Shown here in pieces: positions 18,949 to 29,299 of a stretch of 33,874 bases of DNA (positions within the stretch are counted from its first letter, which is position 1; every line of letters starts with the position of its first letter). Source of the DNA: a bacterium (GTDB lineage: Bacteria; SZUA-79; Acidulodesulfobacterales; Acidulodesulfobacteraceae). A program made the position numbers and the translations under genes. The notes beneath the pieces are model-generated. The model had not been told where the DNA came from, did no database searches, and saw nothing but the letters and a program-made list of their open reading frames with translations. The stretch lies in the NCBI GenBank assembly GCA_021798015.1, contig JAJZYP010000012.1:1-33874 (forward strand). Direction: 5' to 3'.

Positions 18949-18960
18949 CAAAAAAATATT

Positions 18961-19515
18961 TTAATCTTGATTTTGGCAAAATTGCATCAAGGGCTGTCTT
19001 AACTTTTTTATTAAAAAGGATAATGCTAAAAGCATTACAACTAAATAAACGGTAGAAAAAATAGTATGAACCAAACCGTTATTTTGCAAGTTTAATCCGT
19101 AAATCAATAAATTCGCAAAAATCAAAAACGGAAACGACCACATTAAAATCCACCCCTCTATGAAATGAAAACAGTGAGCCTCTTTACCATAAAGACCTGC
19201 CAACCCGGCAAGAACAAATCCCATAGATATAATTAAAACCTCAGGATTTTTAAAAAACAAAAGATAACTAACGGCAAAAATAATTCCCAAAATTATGCAT
19301 AATAATATAAATATTTTTACCTCTTTTCTCCATACTAAAAGAAATATTCCCGATATTAAAGAACCTAAATAAAAAACCGAAATACCGAGAAAAAGACCAA
19401 ACCGATTAAAAAAAGGATAGGAGAGGGCAAACAAAAGAATGCCCAGAAAGCCGATAACATAACCGGACCTGTAAATTATGTCATAAGTTTTAGGATAATA
19501 AATATCGGTTTCCAT
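18961..19515 (-). CDS. Polytopic membrane protein, DUF2301-like, function unknown
   Basis: Multiple TM segments; 'GKEAHCFHFIEGWIL' motif recalled from DUF2301 proteins. Confidence 0.5.
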   Translation of the reverse strand: METDIYYPKTYDIIYRSGYVIGFLGILLFALSYPFFNRFGLFLGISVFYLGSLISGIFLLVWRKEVKIFILLCIILGIIFAVSYLLFFKNPEVLIISMGFVLAGLAGLYGKEAHCFHFIEGWILMWSFPFLIFANLLIYGLNLQNNGLVHTIFSTVYLVVMLLALSFLIKKLRQPLMQFCQNQD

Positions 19516-19518
19516 AGA

Positions 19519-20760
19519 TTATTCAACCCTACCGAGAACAGAAATATTCCTATTCTTCTTATCGGAAAACAGCCGTTTTGAAATTCTTTTTATAGACTGC
19601 CTATCAACAGCATCTATCCTTTTTAAAACCTGAGCAATAGATTTATATCCGTTATCGTAAATTTCATTTATCGCATTATGATTCATTATATAACTTGTAG
19701 ATTCCATTCCCAGTAAAAAACTATCGGAAATATGCCTTTTTGCGTTTAAAATCTCTTCATCGTCAATATCATTTTCCACTAAATCGTTTATTATATTAAA
19801 AATCAAGTTTTTAGAAAGTTTAAATTTCTTTGGCGCAACACCCGCATATATATATACATAACCGTCAAATTTATGAAATGAAGCATTTGAATAAATAGAA
19901 TATGCTAACCCTTTATTTTCTCTTACCTCTTGAAAAAGCCTTGAACTGACCGAACCACCTAATAAGGTATTTAGAACCTCCAAGGTATAATAATCTTTAT
20001 CCGTTTTTTTTATTCCGTCAAGTCCGATAATAAAATGCGCCTGCTCCAGATCCTTTTCCTGAACAAATTCACCGTAATTTTTGTTTGTATCAGGTTTTTT
20101 AAGAGGAACTCTTTTTGCAAAGTTTCCCGAAACTTTATCCATATAATTATCTATGGACATTGCAATTTTTTCATGGTCAAAATTTCCGGCAACAGAAATT
20201 ACCACATTTTGCGGAGCATAATTTAAATAAAAATAATCCAATATTTTGTCCCTGTTAAAATCCTCAACGGTCCCTGCGGTTCCAAGTATTGGATAAGCAA
20301 ACGAAGAATTTCCATAGAAATTTTTATGGAAAAGTTCCATAGAATAATCGAATGGATCGTCTTGAACGCCGGAAATTTCTTGTAAAATTACACCTTTCTC
20401 TTTTTTTACTTCATCGGAAGGAAATAGAGAATTGAACATAAGATCGATTAAAAGATTAATCGCATTATCATAGTTTTCCGAAAGAACCCTGGTATATAAA
20501 CAGGTGAGCTCGGTTCCGGTAAAGGCGTTTAAAGCCCCGCCCATCAAGTCAATCTCTTTATTTATATCTTTATATGTTCTGGTTTTAGTTCCCTTAAAAA
20601 GCAAATGTTCTATAAAATGCGATATTCCATTTACATTTGCCGGTTCATAAGCACTACCCGTTTTAACCCATAATCCGATACTAATAGAATTAAAATACGA
20701 TTTTTTTTCGGTTATTAATGTAATGCCTGATTTTAATTCTTCTCTTTTAAAATTTCTCAT
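19519..20760 (-). CDS. M16 family zinc metallopeptidase
   Basis: HxxEH motif in 'GISHFIEHLLFKGT', 'ISVAGNFDHEKI'; 4-nt overlap with pnp. Confidence 0.93.
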   Translation of the reverse strand: MRNFKREELKSGITLITEKKSYFNSISIGLWVKTGSAYEPANVNGISHFIEHLLFKGTKTRTYKDINKEIDLMGGALNAFTGTELTCLYTRVLSENYDNAINLLIDLMFNSLFPSDEVKKEKGVILQEISGVQDDPFDYSMELFHKNFYGNSSFAYPILGTAGTVEDFNRDKILDYFYLNYAPQNVVISVAGNFDHEKIAMSIDNYMDKVSGNFAKRVPLKKPDTNKNYGEFVQEKDLEQAHFIIGLDGIKKTDKDYYTLEVLNTLLGGSVSSRLFQEVRENKGLAYSIYSNASFHKFDGYVYIYAGVAPKKFKLSKNLIFNIINDLVENDIDDEEILNAKRHISDSFLLGMESTSYIMNHNAINEIYDNGYKSIAQVLKRIDAVDRQSIKRISKRLFSDKKNRNISVLGRVE

Positions 20761-22838
20761 AAAGTCTCTTTTCTGGAAAGTTTTATTTTTCCGGATTTGT
20801 CTATATCAATAACCTTTACTTTTATCTCTTCTCCCTCTTTTAAAACATCCGAAACCTTTTCGACCCTTTTAATGTCGATTTGAGAGATATGAACAAGTCC
20901 ATCCGTTCCCGGAAATATCTCTACAAAGGCTCCAAAATCCATTATTTTCCGAACTTTGCCATAATAAATTTTGCCAATCTCCGCCTCTTGCACTATATCG
21001 TTTATCATTCCGATTGCGATATCTAAGGCATCTCTGTTTGACGAAGAAATCGTAACCTTTCCCGAATCTTCTATATCAACCTTGGCACCTGTTTTCTCGA
21101 TTATTCCTCTAATAACCTTTCCGCCCTGACCGATGACTTCTCTGACCTTTTCCGGTTTAACCATTATTGTAACAATCCTGGGAGCATTTTTCGCCAGTTC
21201 TCTTTTTGGCACAGGTATTGTCTTTAACATAATATTTAGTATGTGCAAACGACCCTCTTTAGCCTGTAAGAGCGCATTTCTTAGAATATCTTTTGTAACA
21301 CCTGAAATTTTAATATCCATTTGAAGCGCCGTAACCCCTTTTTCTGTCCCTGCCACTTTAAAATCCATATCCCCAAGATGGTCTTCATCGCCCAAAATAT
21401 CCGAAAGGATTGCAACCTTGTCTCCTTCTTTTATAAGCCCCATGGCAATTCCTGCAACAGGTGCTTTTATAGGAACACCGGCATCCATTAAAGATAAAGT
21501 TCCTCCGCAAATCGTAGCCTGAGAAGAAGAACCGTTGGATTCAAGTATCTCGGACACCACCCTTATGGTATAGGGGAACTCCTCAAAAGAAGGTATAATA
21601 TACCTCAAAGCCTTTTCCCCGAGAGAGCCATGTCCTATTTCTCTTCTGCCCGGCGACCTTAAAGGTGAAACCTCGCCGACGGAAAACGGGGGGAAATTGT
21701 AATGAAGCATAAACCTTTTAGATGACTCTTTTTCCGGGGCATCGATAATCTGTTCGTCAAATTTTGTGCCAAGGGTTACAACAACAAGCGCCTGTGTCTC
21801 TCCTCTTGTAAAAATGGCGCTTCCGTGAGCCATAGGAAGTTCATTGATAGAACAACTAATCGGCCTGATATCCCTTGGCCTTCTTCCATCAACCCTCAGT
21901 CCTTCGGTAAGAACCCTGCTTCTTAATAAATCCTTTTGGATAGATTCAAATATATGATTAATTAAAGTTTCTTGCCCTGGGTGTGATTCTTGAAGCAATT
22001 CAATAACTTTTGAATTAAGATTTGCTATCGTTTCATTTCTTTCCTGTTTTGTGGATATTTGCAAGGCTTTAGACAAATCATCATAGGCAATTTCTTTAAC
22101 CTTTTCATATAATCCATCAGGAACATCCAATGGTCTTAGTTCTATTTTATTAATACTAATTTCCGAAAGGATAGAATTTTGAAATTCTATTAATTCTTTA
22201 ATCTTATTATGTCCAAATTCTATTGCCGAAAGAAGTTCCTCTTCGTCAAGCTCGTTAAAACTTCCTTCTACCATCGTTATGGCATCTTTTGAACCGGCTA
22301 TTATAAGAAAAGTATCACTGTTTTCAAGTTCTTTATAGGTAGGATTTACAATAAAATTACCGTTTACCCTTGCTATCCTTACGCCGGCGGTGGGACCGTT
22401 AAACGGGGCTTCGGAAATCGTCAATGAAAACGAAACGCCAATCATAGCAGCCATATCGGGGTCGTTTTCCTGATCCATCGATATCACCGTGGCAATTATC
22501 TGGGTGTCAAAAAAATAGTTATCGGGGAAAAGAGGTCTTATCGGTCTGTCTAAAAATCTTGATGTTAAAACCTCTTTTTCGGATGGTCTCGCCTCTCGCT
22601 TAAAAAACCCTCCCGGAATTCTCCCTGCGGCATAAAATTTTTCCACATAGTTTACTGTTAGAGGTAAAAAATCAATCCCTTCTTTTATGTTTTTATCGAT
22701 ACATGTCGTAACAAGAACCTTGGTGTCCCCAATGGTCACCAAAGCGCTACCAGATGCCTGTTTTGCAAGCCTTCCCGTTTCAACAGTTATTTTTTTGCCA
22801 TCAAGTGTAAAACTCCTCACCACATCATAAGTTACCAT
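20757..22838 (-). CDS. pnp: Polyribonucleotide nucleotidyltransferase
   Basis: Two RNase PH domains, KH and S1 domains ('VIGQGGKVIRGIIEKTGAKVDIED', 'GKVRKIMDFGAFVEIFPGTDGLVHISQI'). Confidence 0.97.
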   Translation of the reverse strand: MVTYDVVRSFTLDGKKITVETGRLAKQASGSALVTIGDTKVLVTTCIDKNIKEGIDFLPLTVNYVEKFYAAGRIPGGFFKREARPSEKEVLTSRFLDRPIRPLFPDNYFFDTQIIATVISMDQENDPDMAAMIGVSFSLTISEAPFNGPTAGVRIARVNGNFIVNPTYKELENSDTFLIIAGSKDAITMVEGSFNELDEEELLSAIEFGHNKIKELIEFQNSILSEISINKIELRPLDVPDGLYEKVKEIAYDDLSKALQISTKQERNETIANLNSKVIELLQESHPGQETLINHIFESIQKDLLRSRVLTEGLRVDGRRPRDIRPISCSINELPMAHGSAIFTRGETQALVVVTLGTKFDEQIIDAPEKESSKRFMLHYNFPPFSVGEVSPLRSPGRREIGHGSLGEKALRYIIPSFEEFPYTIRVVSEILESNGSSSQATICGGTLSLMDAGVPIKAPVAGIAMGLIKEGDKVAILSDILGDEDHLGDMDFKVAGTEKGVTALQMDIKISGVTKDILRNALLQAKEGRLHILNIMLKTIPVPKRELAKNAPRIVTIMVKPEKVREVIGQGGKVIRGIIEKTGAKVDIEDSGKVTISSSNRDALDIAIGMINDIVQEAEIGKIYYGKVRKIMDFGAFVEIFPGTDGLVHISQIDIKRVEKVSDVLKEGEEIKVKVIDIDKSGKIKLSRKETL

Positions 22839-22942
22839 CGTGTCTCCTTTGTAAATCTAAAATCATTAAAACCATTAAAATTTAACTAAATTGAACTGTT
22901 TAATTAATTAATTTATTACACAATTATTATAAAATTTATTGT

Positions 22943-23212
22943 TTATTTGCGAAGTTCAAGAGAATCTATAAGGGCTTTATACCTATCTTCATCTTTACTT
23001 TTCAAATAATCAAGCAAATGTCTTCTTTTTGAAACCATTTTTAAAAGTCCTCTTCTTGAATGATGATCTTTGACAAATTTTTTAAAATGTTCGGATAATA
23101 AATTAATACGATAGGTCAGTAGCGCAACCTGCACCTCTACCGAACCTGAATCCATTTGATGCGTCTTGAACTTTTCGATTATTGCTTGTTTTTCGTCTTT
23201 TGAAATTGGCAT
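22943..23212 (-). CDS. rpsO: 30S ribosomal protein S15
   Basis: 89 aa; '[24 protein letters not shown]...[22 protein letters not shown]'. Confidence 0.97.
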   Translation of the reverse strand: MPISKDEKQAIIEKFKTHQMDSGSVEVQVALLTYRINLLSEHFKKFVKDHHSRRGLLKMVSKRRHLLDYLKSKDEDRYKALIDSLELRK

Positions 23213-23246
23213 TTAATTAACTCCTCCGGATATTATATTATATATA

Positions 23247-24011
23247 TTATATATTAGACTTTGCCATCAATCTATTATCGTCATTGTTAATCCTGTGACT
23301 GTGAACGGGAATAATATTTTCCATAATAAAATCCACACCCTTTTCAAGCGATTCAAAAGGTAAAGCCTCATAAATATCGAAACCGCCCGCGCTTGTCCTT
23401 CTGAGATTAAATAGATGGGCGGGAACATTAAATTTATCCATTATATCTTGCGCGATAGCTCTCACATATGTTCCCTTAGAAACCGTACATTTAAAATATA
23501 TAAAAACATTATCGTAAGACTTCACTTCAAAATCGTAAATATTTACAACCCCTGTTTTTTTATCATTTTCTATATCTATATTTATATTTTTTCTAGCATA
23601 TTTATATAAAGGAACACCTTTAAACTTTTTTGCGCTAAAAATAGGAATCTTTTGGGTAAAATTCCCTTTTAATTTACCTAAGTAGCAGGCTATATTTGCA
23701 ATTTCCGCACCTTCCACAGGTTTGTTATCGACTTCTACCCCTGAAATATCAAGGGTATTTGTGCTTATGCCTATTTTAAAAGCGCCTTCGTATGATTTTG
23801 GAATATTTATAAGCTTATCCTGAAGCTTTGTTGCCTTATTTATGAGGATAGGAAGCACTCCCGTCGCAAAAGGATCCAATGTCCCGGCATGACCAACCTT
23901 TAAGCAGTTAAGCTCTTTTTTTATCGCGGAATCCACACTAAAGGAAGTCATGTCTTTTGGTTTATCTATCACAAGAATACCACTAATATCACTATTTTTA
24001 ACTATTTTCAT
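23247..24011 (-). CDS. truB: tRNA pseudouridine(55) synthase
   Basis: 'GILVIDKPKDMTSFSVDSAIKKEL...KVGHAGTLDPFATGVLPI', 'CTVSKGTYVRAIAQDI'. Confidence 0.95.
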   Translation of the reverse strand: MKIVKNSDISGILVIDKPKDMTSFSVDSAIKKELNCLKVGHAGTLDPFATGVLPILINKATKLQDKLINIPKSYEGAFKIGISTNTLDISGVEVDNKPVEGAEIANIACYLGKLKGNFTQKIPIFSAKKFKGVPLYKYARKNINIDIENDKKTGVVNIYDFEVKSYDNVFIYFKCTVSKGTYVRAIAQDIMDKFNVPAHLFNLRRTSAGGFDIYEALPFESLEKGVDFIMENIIPVHSHRINNDDNRLMAKSNI

Positions 24012-24020
24012 GCTATAATT

Positions 24021-25223
24021 TTATATAACCTCTTCGCAATATTTGTACACTTCCTTTTTAATCTCGTTTAAATCGCCGCTAACTTTGCATCCTGCAGCAA
24101 ATTTATGCCCTCCGCCGCCAAATCTTTCAGCAACATTTGCAACATTTGCATAACTTTTAGATCTGAAATTTAACCTGTATTCATTAAAAGATACTTCTCT
24201 AAAAAATATCGCTATCTCCACGCCTTGAATTGACCTGGGATAATTCACGAAATTTTCATATAACCCGTTAACCTTGTGTCCATCAGTCTTTTCTAAAACA
24301 GAGTCAATCATTTTTTTTGTTCCGACCATCGATGCGACCTTACCGCCTAAGGCAAATTCAAGAGTGCTTAAACTCTTTCCCAATAAGATATACATCTCTG
24401 CGGGCTTTGTTTCGAAAAGCTCGGTGGCCACCCTTGATGGATTTATATTATACTCATTTAAAACGGAGCATACATAAAAAGACCTTTTATTTGCCGAAGA
24501 ATAATGAAAAGAACCTGTATCCGTCAATATAGATGTATATAGCGCTAACGCAATTTCATTATTTATCTTAGATAAAATTTTATTTCTTATGTCTAAATCG
24601 CATGGCAGAGGCTCATTTAATTTTTCATTTAGGAAACTGTCATAAGGAGAATAAGGAATTTTATTTTCATAAGCTCCGTAAGATAAAAAAAGATAAAAAA
24701 GAATCTCTCCTGTCGAACTTGCATCGGGCAACACAAGGTTTAAATGTCCAAAACGAGTATTAGTAAAATGATGGTCTATGTTAATTATTCTATTTATATC
24801 GGAAAGCTGTTCAAAATTAGTTCCAATCCTCGAAAACTCCCCACAATCGACAACAACGAGTAAATCAATGGGCTCTTTTGGAAACTTATCTAAAAATTTA
24901 TCCGTCCACGGTAAAAATTTCAAATTATTTGGAATAGAATCCTTATTATAAAGATATACCTCTTTACCCAGCGAATGCAAAAATAGGGCTATGGCTATAA
25001 CGGAACTTATAGCATCACCCTCCGGGTTTTCGTGAGTTGCTATCAGAATCTTTTTAGACGTTTCTATAATATGAAATATATCATTTGTTGATTTTTTTAA
25101 GTCTATTAAATCTACATTTGAATGGTCTTTTATTTCATGAATCAAATTTATTCCTCTGCTATATTTATTTATTATATACTTAATTTTTAAGTTGCCGCGA
25201 TGCGTTTGCCAAATTATGCTCAT
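24021..25223 (-). CDS. nrnA: DHH/DHHA1 phosphoesterase (NrnA-like oligoribonuclease/pAp phosphatase)
   Basis: 'ATHENPEGDAISSVIA', 'IINIDHHFTN', 'RFGGGGHKFAAGCKV'; start uncertain (overlaps rbfA). Confidence 0.9.
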   Translation of the reverse strand: MSIIWQTHRGNLKIKYIINKYSRGINLIHEIKDHSNVDLIDLKKSTNDIFHIIETSKKILIATHENPEGDAISSVIAIALFLHSLGKEVYLYNKDSIPNNLKFLPWTDKFLDKFPKEPIDLLVVVDCGEFSRIGTNFEQLSDINRIINIDHHFTNTRFGHLNLVLPDASSTGEILFYLFLSYGAYENKIPYSPYDSFLNEKLNEPLPCDLDIRNKILSKINNEIALALYTSILTDTGSFHYSSANKRSFYVCSVLNEYNINPSRVATELFETKPAEMYILLGKSLSTLEFALGGKVASMVGTKKMIDSVLEKTDGHKVNGLYENFVNYPRSIQGVEIAIFFREVSFNEYRLNFRSKSYANVANVAERFGGGGHKFAAGCKVSGDLNEIKKEVYKYCEEVI

Positions 25224-25545
25224 TTATTATTCGGTTAATCTCGGAAGCCTTTTGTAATCCGCTATAGTACTCGAATGTGATTTCAGGAACAACCCTTAAG
25301 AGCACCTTAGAAAACACCTCTTTTTTTATAAAATTTTTGGAACTCTTAAATCCGTTAATGGCTTTCTCTATTTCTTTTTCGTGCCCAATAACGCTAAAAA
25401 ATATTTTACAAAATTTTAAATCCTTTGAAGCCTCGGCGCCTATTATTGTAACATTTTTCAATCGGTTGTCATTAACCTTAAACTCAAGTGCCAAAGACAC
25501 CTCTCTGGCAATAAGTTCCCCAACCCTTTTATTTCTCTCTATCAA
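25180..25545 (-). CDS. rbfA: 30S ribosome-binding factor A
   Basis: 'RVGELIAREVSLALEFKVNDNRLKNVTI...KDLKFCKIFFSV'; position between infB and nrnA. Confidence 0.92.
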   Translation of the reverse strand: MIERNKRVGELIAREVSLALEFKVNDNRLKNVTIIGAEASKDLKFCKIFFSVIGHEKEIEKAINGFKSSKNFIKKEVFSKVLLRVVPEITFEYYSGLQKASEINRIINEHNLANASRQLKN

Positions 25546-25568
25546 ATTCTTATTGCCTCCCTATCCTT

Positions 25569-27950
25569 TTATAACTCACGGGAAGAAGACTCGAGCGTTT
25601 GCCTAATATACTCAATCTCGTAAGCCTCGATTATGTCCCCAACCTTAATGTCGTTAAAATTTTCGAGAAGTATCCCGCATTCAAAATTTGCCTGAATCTC
25701 CTTAACATCCTCTTTAAACCTTTTAAGTGAATTTATGTGACCCGTGTATATTAACACATTGTCCCTTAAAAGCCTTGCATTTGAAGACCTTTTAATAGTC
25801 CCGCTCAATACAAAAGAACCGGCAACCGCACCCACCTTAGGAACATTAAATACATCCCTTACTTCCGCCTTCCCCGTTATCTTCTCTTTTTCTATGGGAG
25901 CAAGAAGTCCTTCCATAGCATCTTTAATATCTTTAACGGCATCATAAATAATGTTGTAATATCTTATTTCTATACCCTCATTTTCGCTCAAAATCAATGC
26001 TTTTGGCTCAGGACGAACATTAAACGCTATTATTATAGAATTTGTAGCTTTTGCAAGCATAACATCGCTTTCGGTGATTGCCGATGCGCCGCTATGAATA
26101 ACATTAACCTTAACTTTAGCGGTTGAAAGTTTATTAAAAGATTGAATCAATGCCTCCATCGAACCGTAAACATCCGTTTTAACAATCAATCTTAATTCTT
26201 TGATACCGCCTGATTTTATCTTTGAATATAGCCCTTCGAGTGTCGTTTTAGCGGTAACGCTTAATTCAATCTCTCTATATTTTAACTGCCTTTCTAAACT
26301 AATCCTTTTAGCTTCTTTTTCATCTTTTAATACGATAAAGTTGTCGCCGGAGGATGGAACTCCCTCAAGACCAAATATCTCGATAGGTGTTGAAGGTCCT
26401 GCTTTTTCAATCTTATTGCCTTTGTAATCCACCATAGCTCTAACCTTAACATAATATAAGCCGCATACTGCGCTATCATTTATATTTATAGTCCCACTCT
26501 GTATCAGAACAGTGGCGACAGGTCCCCTTCCTTTATCGAGCTTTGCCTCGATTACCGTTCCTCTTGCCAATTTATTAGGGTTTGCCTTTAATTCCAAAAT
26601 TTCGGACTGAAGTATTATAAGTTCAAGAAGTTCCTTTAATCCTTGTCCTGTTTTGGCAGAGACATTGGCATAAAGTGTTGTTCCGCCAAGGTCTTCCGAA
26701 ACAAGACCAAATTCCATCAAGCTATTTTTTATTTTCGCCGGATTTGCGCCAGGCTTATCTATTTTATTGATTGCGACTATTATTGGAACATTAGCTGCTT
26801 TTGCATGGTTAATCGCTTCGATAGTCTGCGGCATGACACCGTCATCGGCGGCAACAACAAGGACAACGATATCGGTTATACTCGCCCCCCTTGCCCTCAT
26901 TTCCGTAAAGGCTTCGTGACCGGGAGTATCCAAAAATGTTACCATAGAGTCATCAACCTTAACGCTATATGCGCCTATATGCTGAGTTATTCCACCTGCT
27001 TCATTCGATGTTACATTTGTCTTTCTAATGGCATCGAGCAAAGAAGTTTTACCATGGTCAACATGCCCCATAACGGTAACAACCGGTGCCCTATGTATAA
27101 GAGATTCAGGGGAATCCGGTGATTCCTCCAACGCAAAGGTCTCATTAAAACCAACATTTTCCACTGTATAGCTATATTCTGTAGCGATAAGCGATGCCGC
27201 ATCGATATCTATTACCTGATTTATTGTAGTTATAATACCGACATCCATTAATTTCCTAATAACCTCTGATGCCTTAATACCCATAGCCTGCGATAAATCG
27301 TTAACGGTTATACCGCTATTTATCTTGATTACCTTTTTAGAAGCCCTTTTTTCCGGTATAACCTGATGTATTTGCGAAACATGTTGGGCTCCTCTATTAG
27401 CCCTAAACCTTCTTTTATGCCTTCTATGCGCAAAATATTCGTTTTCTTCGGATGTTTCTAAAAATTTTTCGTTTTTATTATGCTTTATCGGGGATGCTTT
27501 CTTAAATTCGTCTTTTTTCCCTATTTTCTTTGGAGACGCTTTACTTTCTAAACCCTCTTCGCTTATATTTTTTACCTTGTCTATATTCAGGGTCTTTATC
27601 ACGCTTAATATGTCGCCAGTGTCGATTAAATGCCCTTTAGTTTCTTTTTTTTCATTACCCTTTTTAAACACGGCAATATTTTCTTTAACAGGCTTTGGAT
27701 TTTTATCAACTTTAGCTGCAACAGTAGATTCTTTGACATCTTCAGGTTTGACGACTTTTTCAATTTGCAGCGTGGCTTCCTGTGACTCCTGTGCGACTTT
27801 TTTAAGCTCTGCCTTGGTGGAAGGTTCAACAGGGGACACTGCAATTCCGGTTTCCTCTGCTTTGTTTGTCCTTCTTCTAATAACGCCTTTCGATACCCTT
27901 CTTTCTTCCATTTTTTTTTCTTCCGTACTCACGGAACCCTTAGTATCCAT
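25569..27950 (-). CDS. infB: Translation initiation factor IF-2
   Basis: 'RAPVVTVMGHVDHGKTSLLDAIR', 'TFLDTPGHEAFTEMRARGA', 'AINKIDKPGA'. Confidence 0.97.
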   Translation of the reverse strand: MDTKGSVSTEEKKMEERRVSKGVIRRRTNKAEETGIAVSPVEPSTKAELKKVAQESQEATLQIEKVVKPEDVKESTVAAKVDKNPKPVKENIAVFKKGNEKKETKGHLIDTGDILSVIKTLNIDKVKNISEEGLESKASPKKIGKKDEFKKASPIKHNKNEKFLETSEENEYFAHRRHKRRFRANRGAQHVSQIHQVIPEKRASKKVIKINSGITVNDLSQAMGIKASEVIRKLMDVGIITTINQVIDIDAASLIATEYSYTVENVGFNETFALEESPDSPESLIHRAPVVTVMGHVDHGKTSLLDAIRKTNVTSNEAGGITQHIGAYSVKVDDSMVTFLDTPGHEAFTEMRARGASITDIVVLVVAADDGVMPQTIEAINHAKAANVPIIVAINKIDKPGANPAKIKNSLMEFGLVSEDLGGTTLYANVSAKTGQGLKELLELIILQSEILELKANPNKLARGTVIEAKLDKGRGPVATVLIQSGTININDSAVCGLYYVKVRAMVDYKGNKIEKAGPSTPIEIFGLEGVPSSGDNFIVLKDEKEAKRISLERQLKYREIELSVTAKTTLEGLYSKIKSGGIKELRLIVKTDVYGSMEALIQSFNKLSTAKVKVNVIHSGASAITESDVMLAKATNSIIIAFNVRPEPKALILSENEGIEIRYYNIIYDAVKDIKDAMEGLLAPIEKEKITGKAEVRDVFNVPKVGAVAGSFVLSGTIKRSSNARLLRDNVLIYTGHINSLKRFKEDVKEIQANFECGILLENFNDIKVGDIIEAYEIEYIRQTLESSSREL

Positions 27951-27957
27951 AATATTT

Positions 27958-29253
27958 TTAATTATTTTCTCTATCTATCTTTTCTTTAAGTTCCATATCG
28001 GATTTTATTTTAACAAGAAACTCGTTTGCAGAACTTATAATTTTTTCGGCTTTCTTTGCATCCACGGGAATGTTCTTGACTAATTCCGAGGCAGAGGTAT
28101 TTGCTATATTCTCAATGGAAGTGTAGCCGCTCTGGTATAAAAGCTTTGCCATAATATCGCCAATCCCCGGTATGTCTATAAGAGATTTGTATGCCGACTG
28201 GTCCTTCTTACCTGCCTTTGATTCGCTGCTTATATCTATTTTATAATCCGTAATTTTCGTCGCAAGTCTAACATTTTGACCCTGCTTCCCGATTGCCAGG
28301 GCGAGCTGATCATCCGGGACTATAACCGTAATTGTTTTTGTGTCCTCGTTAACGGTAACTTTAGAAACTTCAGCCGGGCTTAGCGCATTTACGACTAATT
28401 TTGCCGGATTATCGGAATAAGGTACAATATCTATCTTTTCCCCTCTCAGTTCATTAATTATACTTTGTATCCTAAACCCTTTTATTCCGACGCATGCGCC
28501 AACAGGGTCTATATCTCTATCCGATGTATAAACCGCAATTTTGGACCTGAATCCAGGAGCTCTGGCTACCCTGGCAATTTTAACGACACCGTCATAAATC
28601 TCAGGTACTTCCAATGCAAAAAGTTTGGTTAAAAATTCATCGGAGGTACGGGAAAGAATAAGTTTTGGTCCTCCTTTTTCCATTTTAATATTGGATAATA
28701 CCGCTCTTATTCTATCGTTTGGTTTATATGTTTCACCATATATTTGTTCTTGTTTGGGCAAAATTGCCTCCGTTTTTCCCAAATCGACTATTATCATCGA
28801 TTTTTCAACCTTTCTAACAAGGCCGCTAACGATTTCACCCCTTCGTTCATTAAACTCATCAAAAATATTTTTATGTTCTATCTCTTTTATTTTTTGAAAA
28901 ATAACCTGCTTTGCGACCTGCGCTTCTATCCTGCCGTAAATATTTTTTTCTACTTTAAGCCCGAGACTGTCTCCAACAATGGCATCAGGGTCATTTTTAA
29001 CCGCATCTTCAACAGAAATTTCTGTTCTGGGGTTTTTAACCTCATCTACCACCTGTTTAAACATAAATACCTCAATTTCTCCTGTTTCGTCGGTATAATG
29101 CGCCTCTAGATCATATCCAATACCCAAATTTTTTCTGGCAATGGCAAGCATCGCTTGCTCTAACGCCTCGATAACTAAAGAGCGTTCAATATTTTTATCT
29201 TTGGAGACCTGATCTATCACCAAACTTAGGTCATTTATGATAAGCTGAGACAC
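27958..29253 (-). CDS. nusA: Transcription termination/antitermination factor NusA
   Basis: S1 and KH domains ('VARAPGFRSKIAVYTSDRDIDPVGACVGIKGFRIQSIINELRGEKIDIVPYS'). Confidence 0.97.
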   Translation of the reverse strand: MSQLIINDLSLVIDQVSKDKNIERSLVIEALEQAMLAIARKNLGIGYDLEAHYTDETGEIEVFMFKQVVDEVKNPRTEISVEDAVKNDPDAIVGDSLGLKVEKNIYGRIEAQVAKQVIFQKIKEIEHKNIFDEFNERRGEIVSGLVRKVEKSMIIVDLGKTEAILPKQEQIYGETYKPNDRIRAVLSNIKMEKGGPKLILSRTSDEFLTKLFALEVPEIYDGVVKIARVARAPGFRSKIAVYTSDRDIDPVGACVGIKGFRIQSIINELRGEKIDIVPYSDNPAKLVVNALSPAEVSKVTVNEDTKTITVIVPDDQLALAIGKQGQNVRLATKITDYKIDISSESKAGKKDQSAYKSLIDIPGIGDIMAKLLYQSGYTSIENIANTSASELVKNIPVDAKKAEKIISSANEFLVKIKSDMELKEKIDRENN

Positions 29254-29299
29254 TTCTAAACTCCTTAAATATTAAAATAATTAATTTTATACAACTAAA

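Noticed and set aside
26643-27122. 159-aa + strand ORF antisense to infB
   Set aside because: Lies wholly within a highly conserved infB; no SD or recognisable domain. Shadow ORF.
27577-28083. 168-aa + strand ORF antisense to infB/nusA
   Set aside because: Low-complexity Ser/Phe/Leu translation of the antisense of the Lys/Glu-rich IF-2 N-terminus; shadow ORF.
28744-29109. 121-aa + strand ORF antisense to nusA
   Set aside because: Composition typical of a shadow frame; nusA is unambiguous on the other strand.
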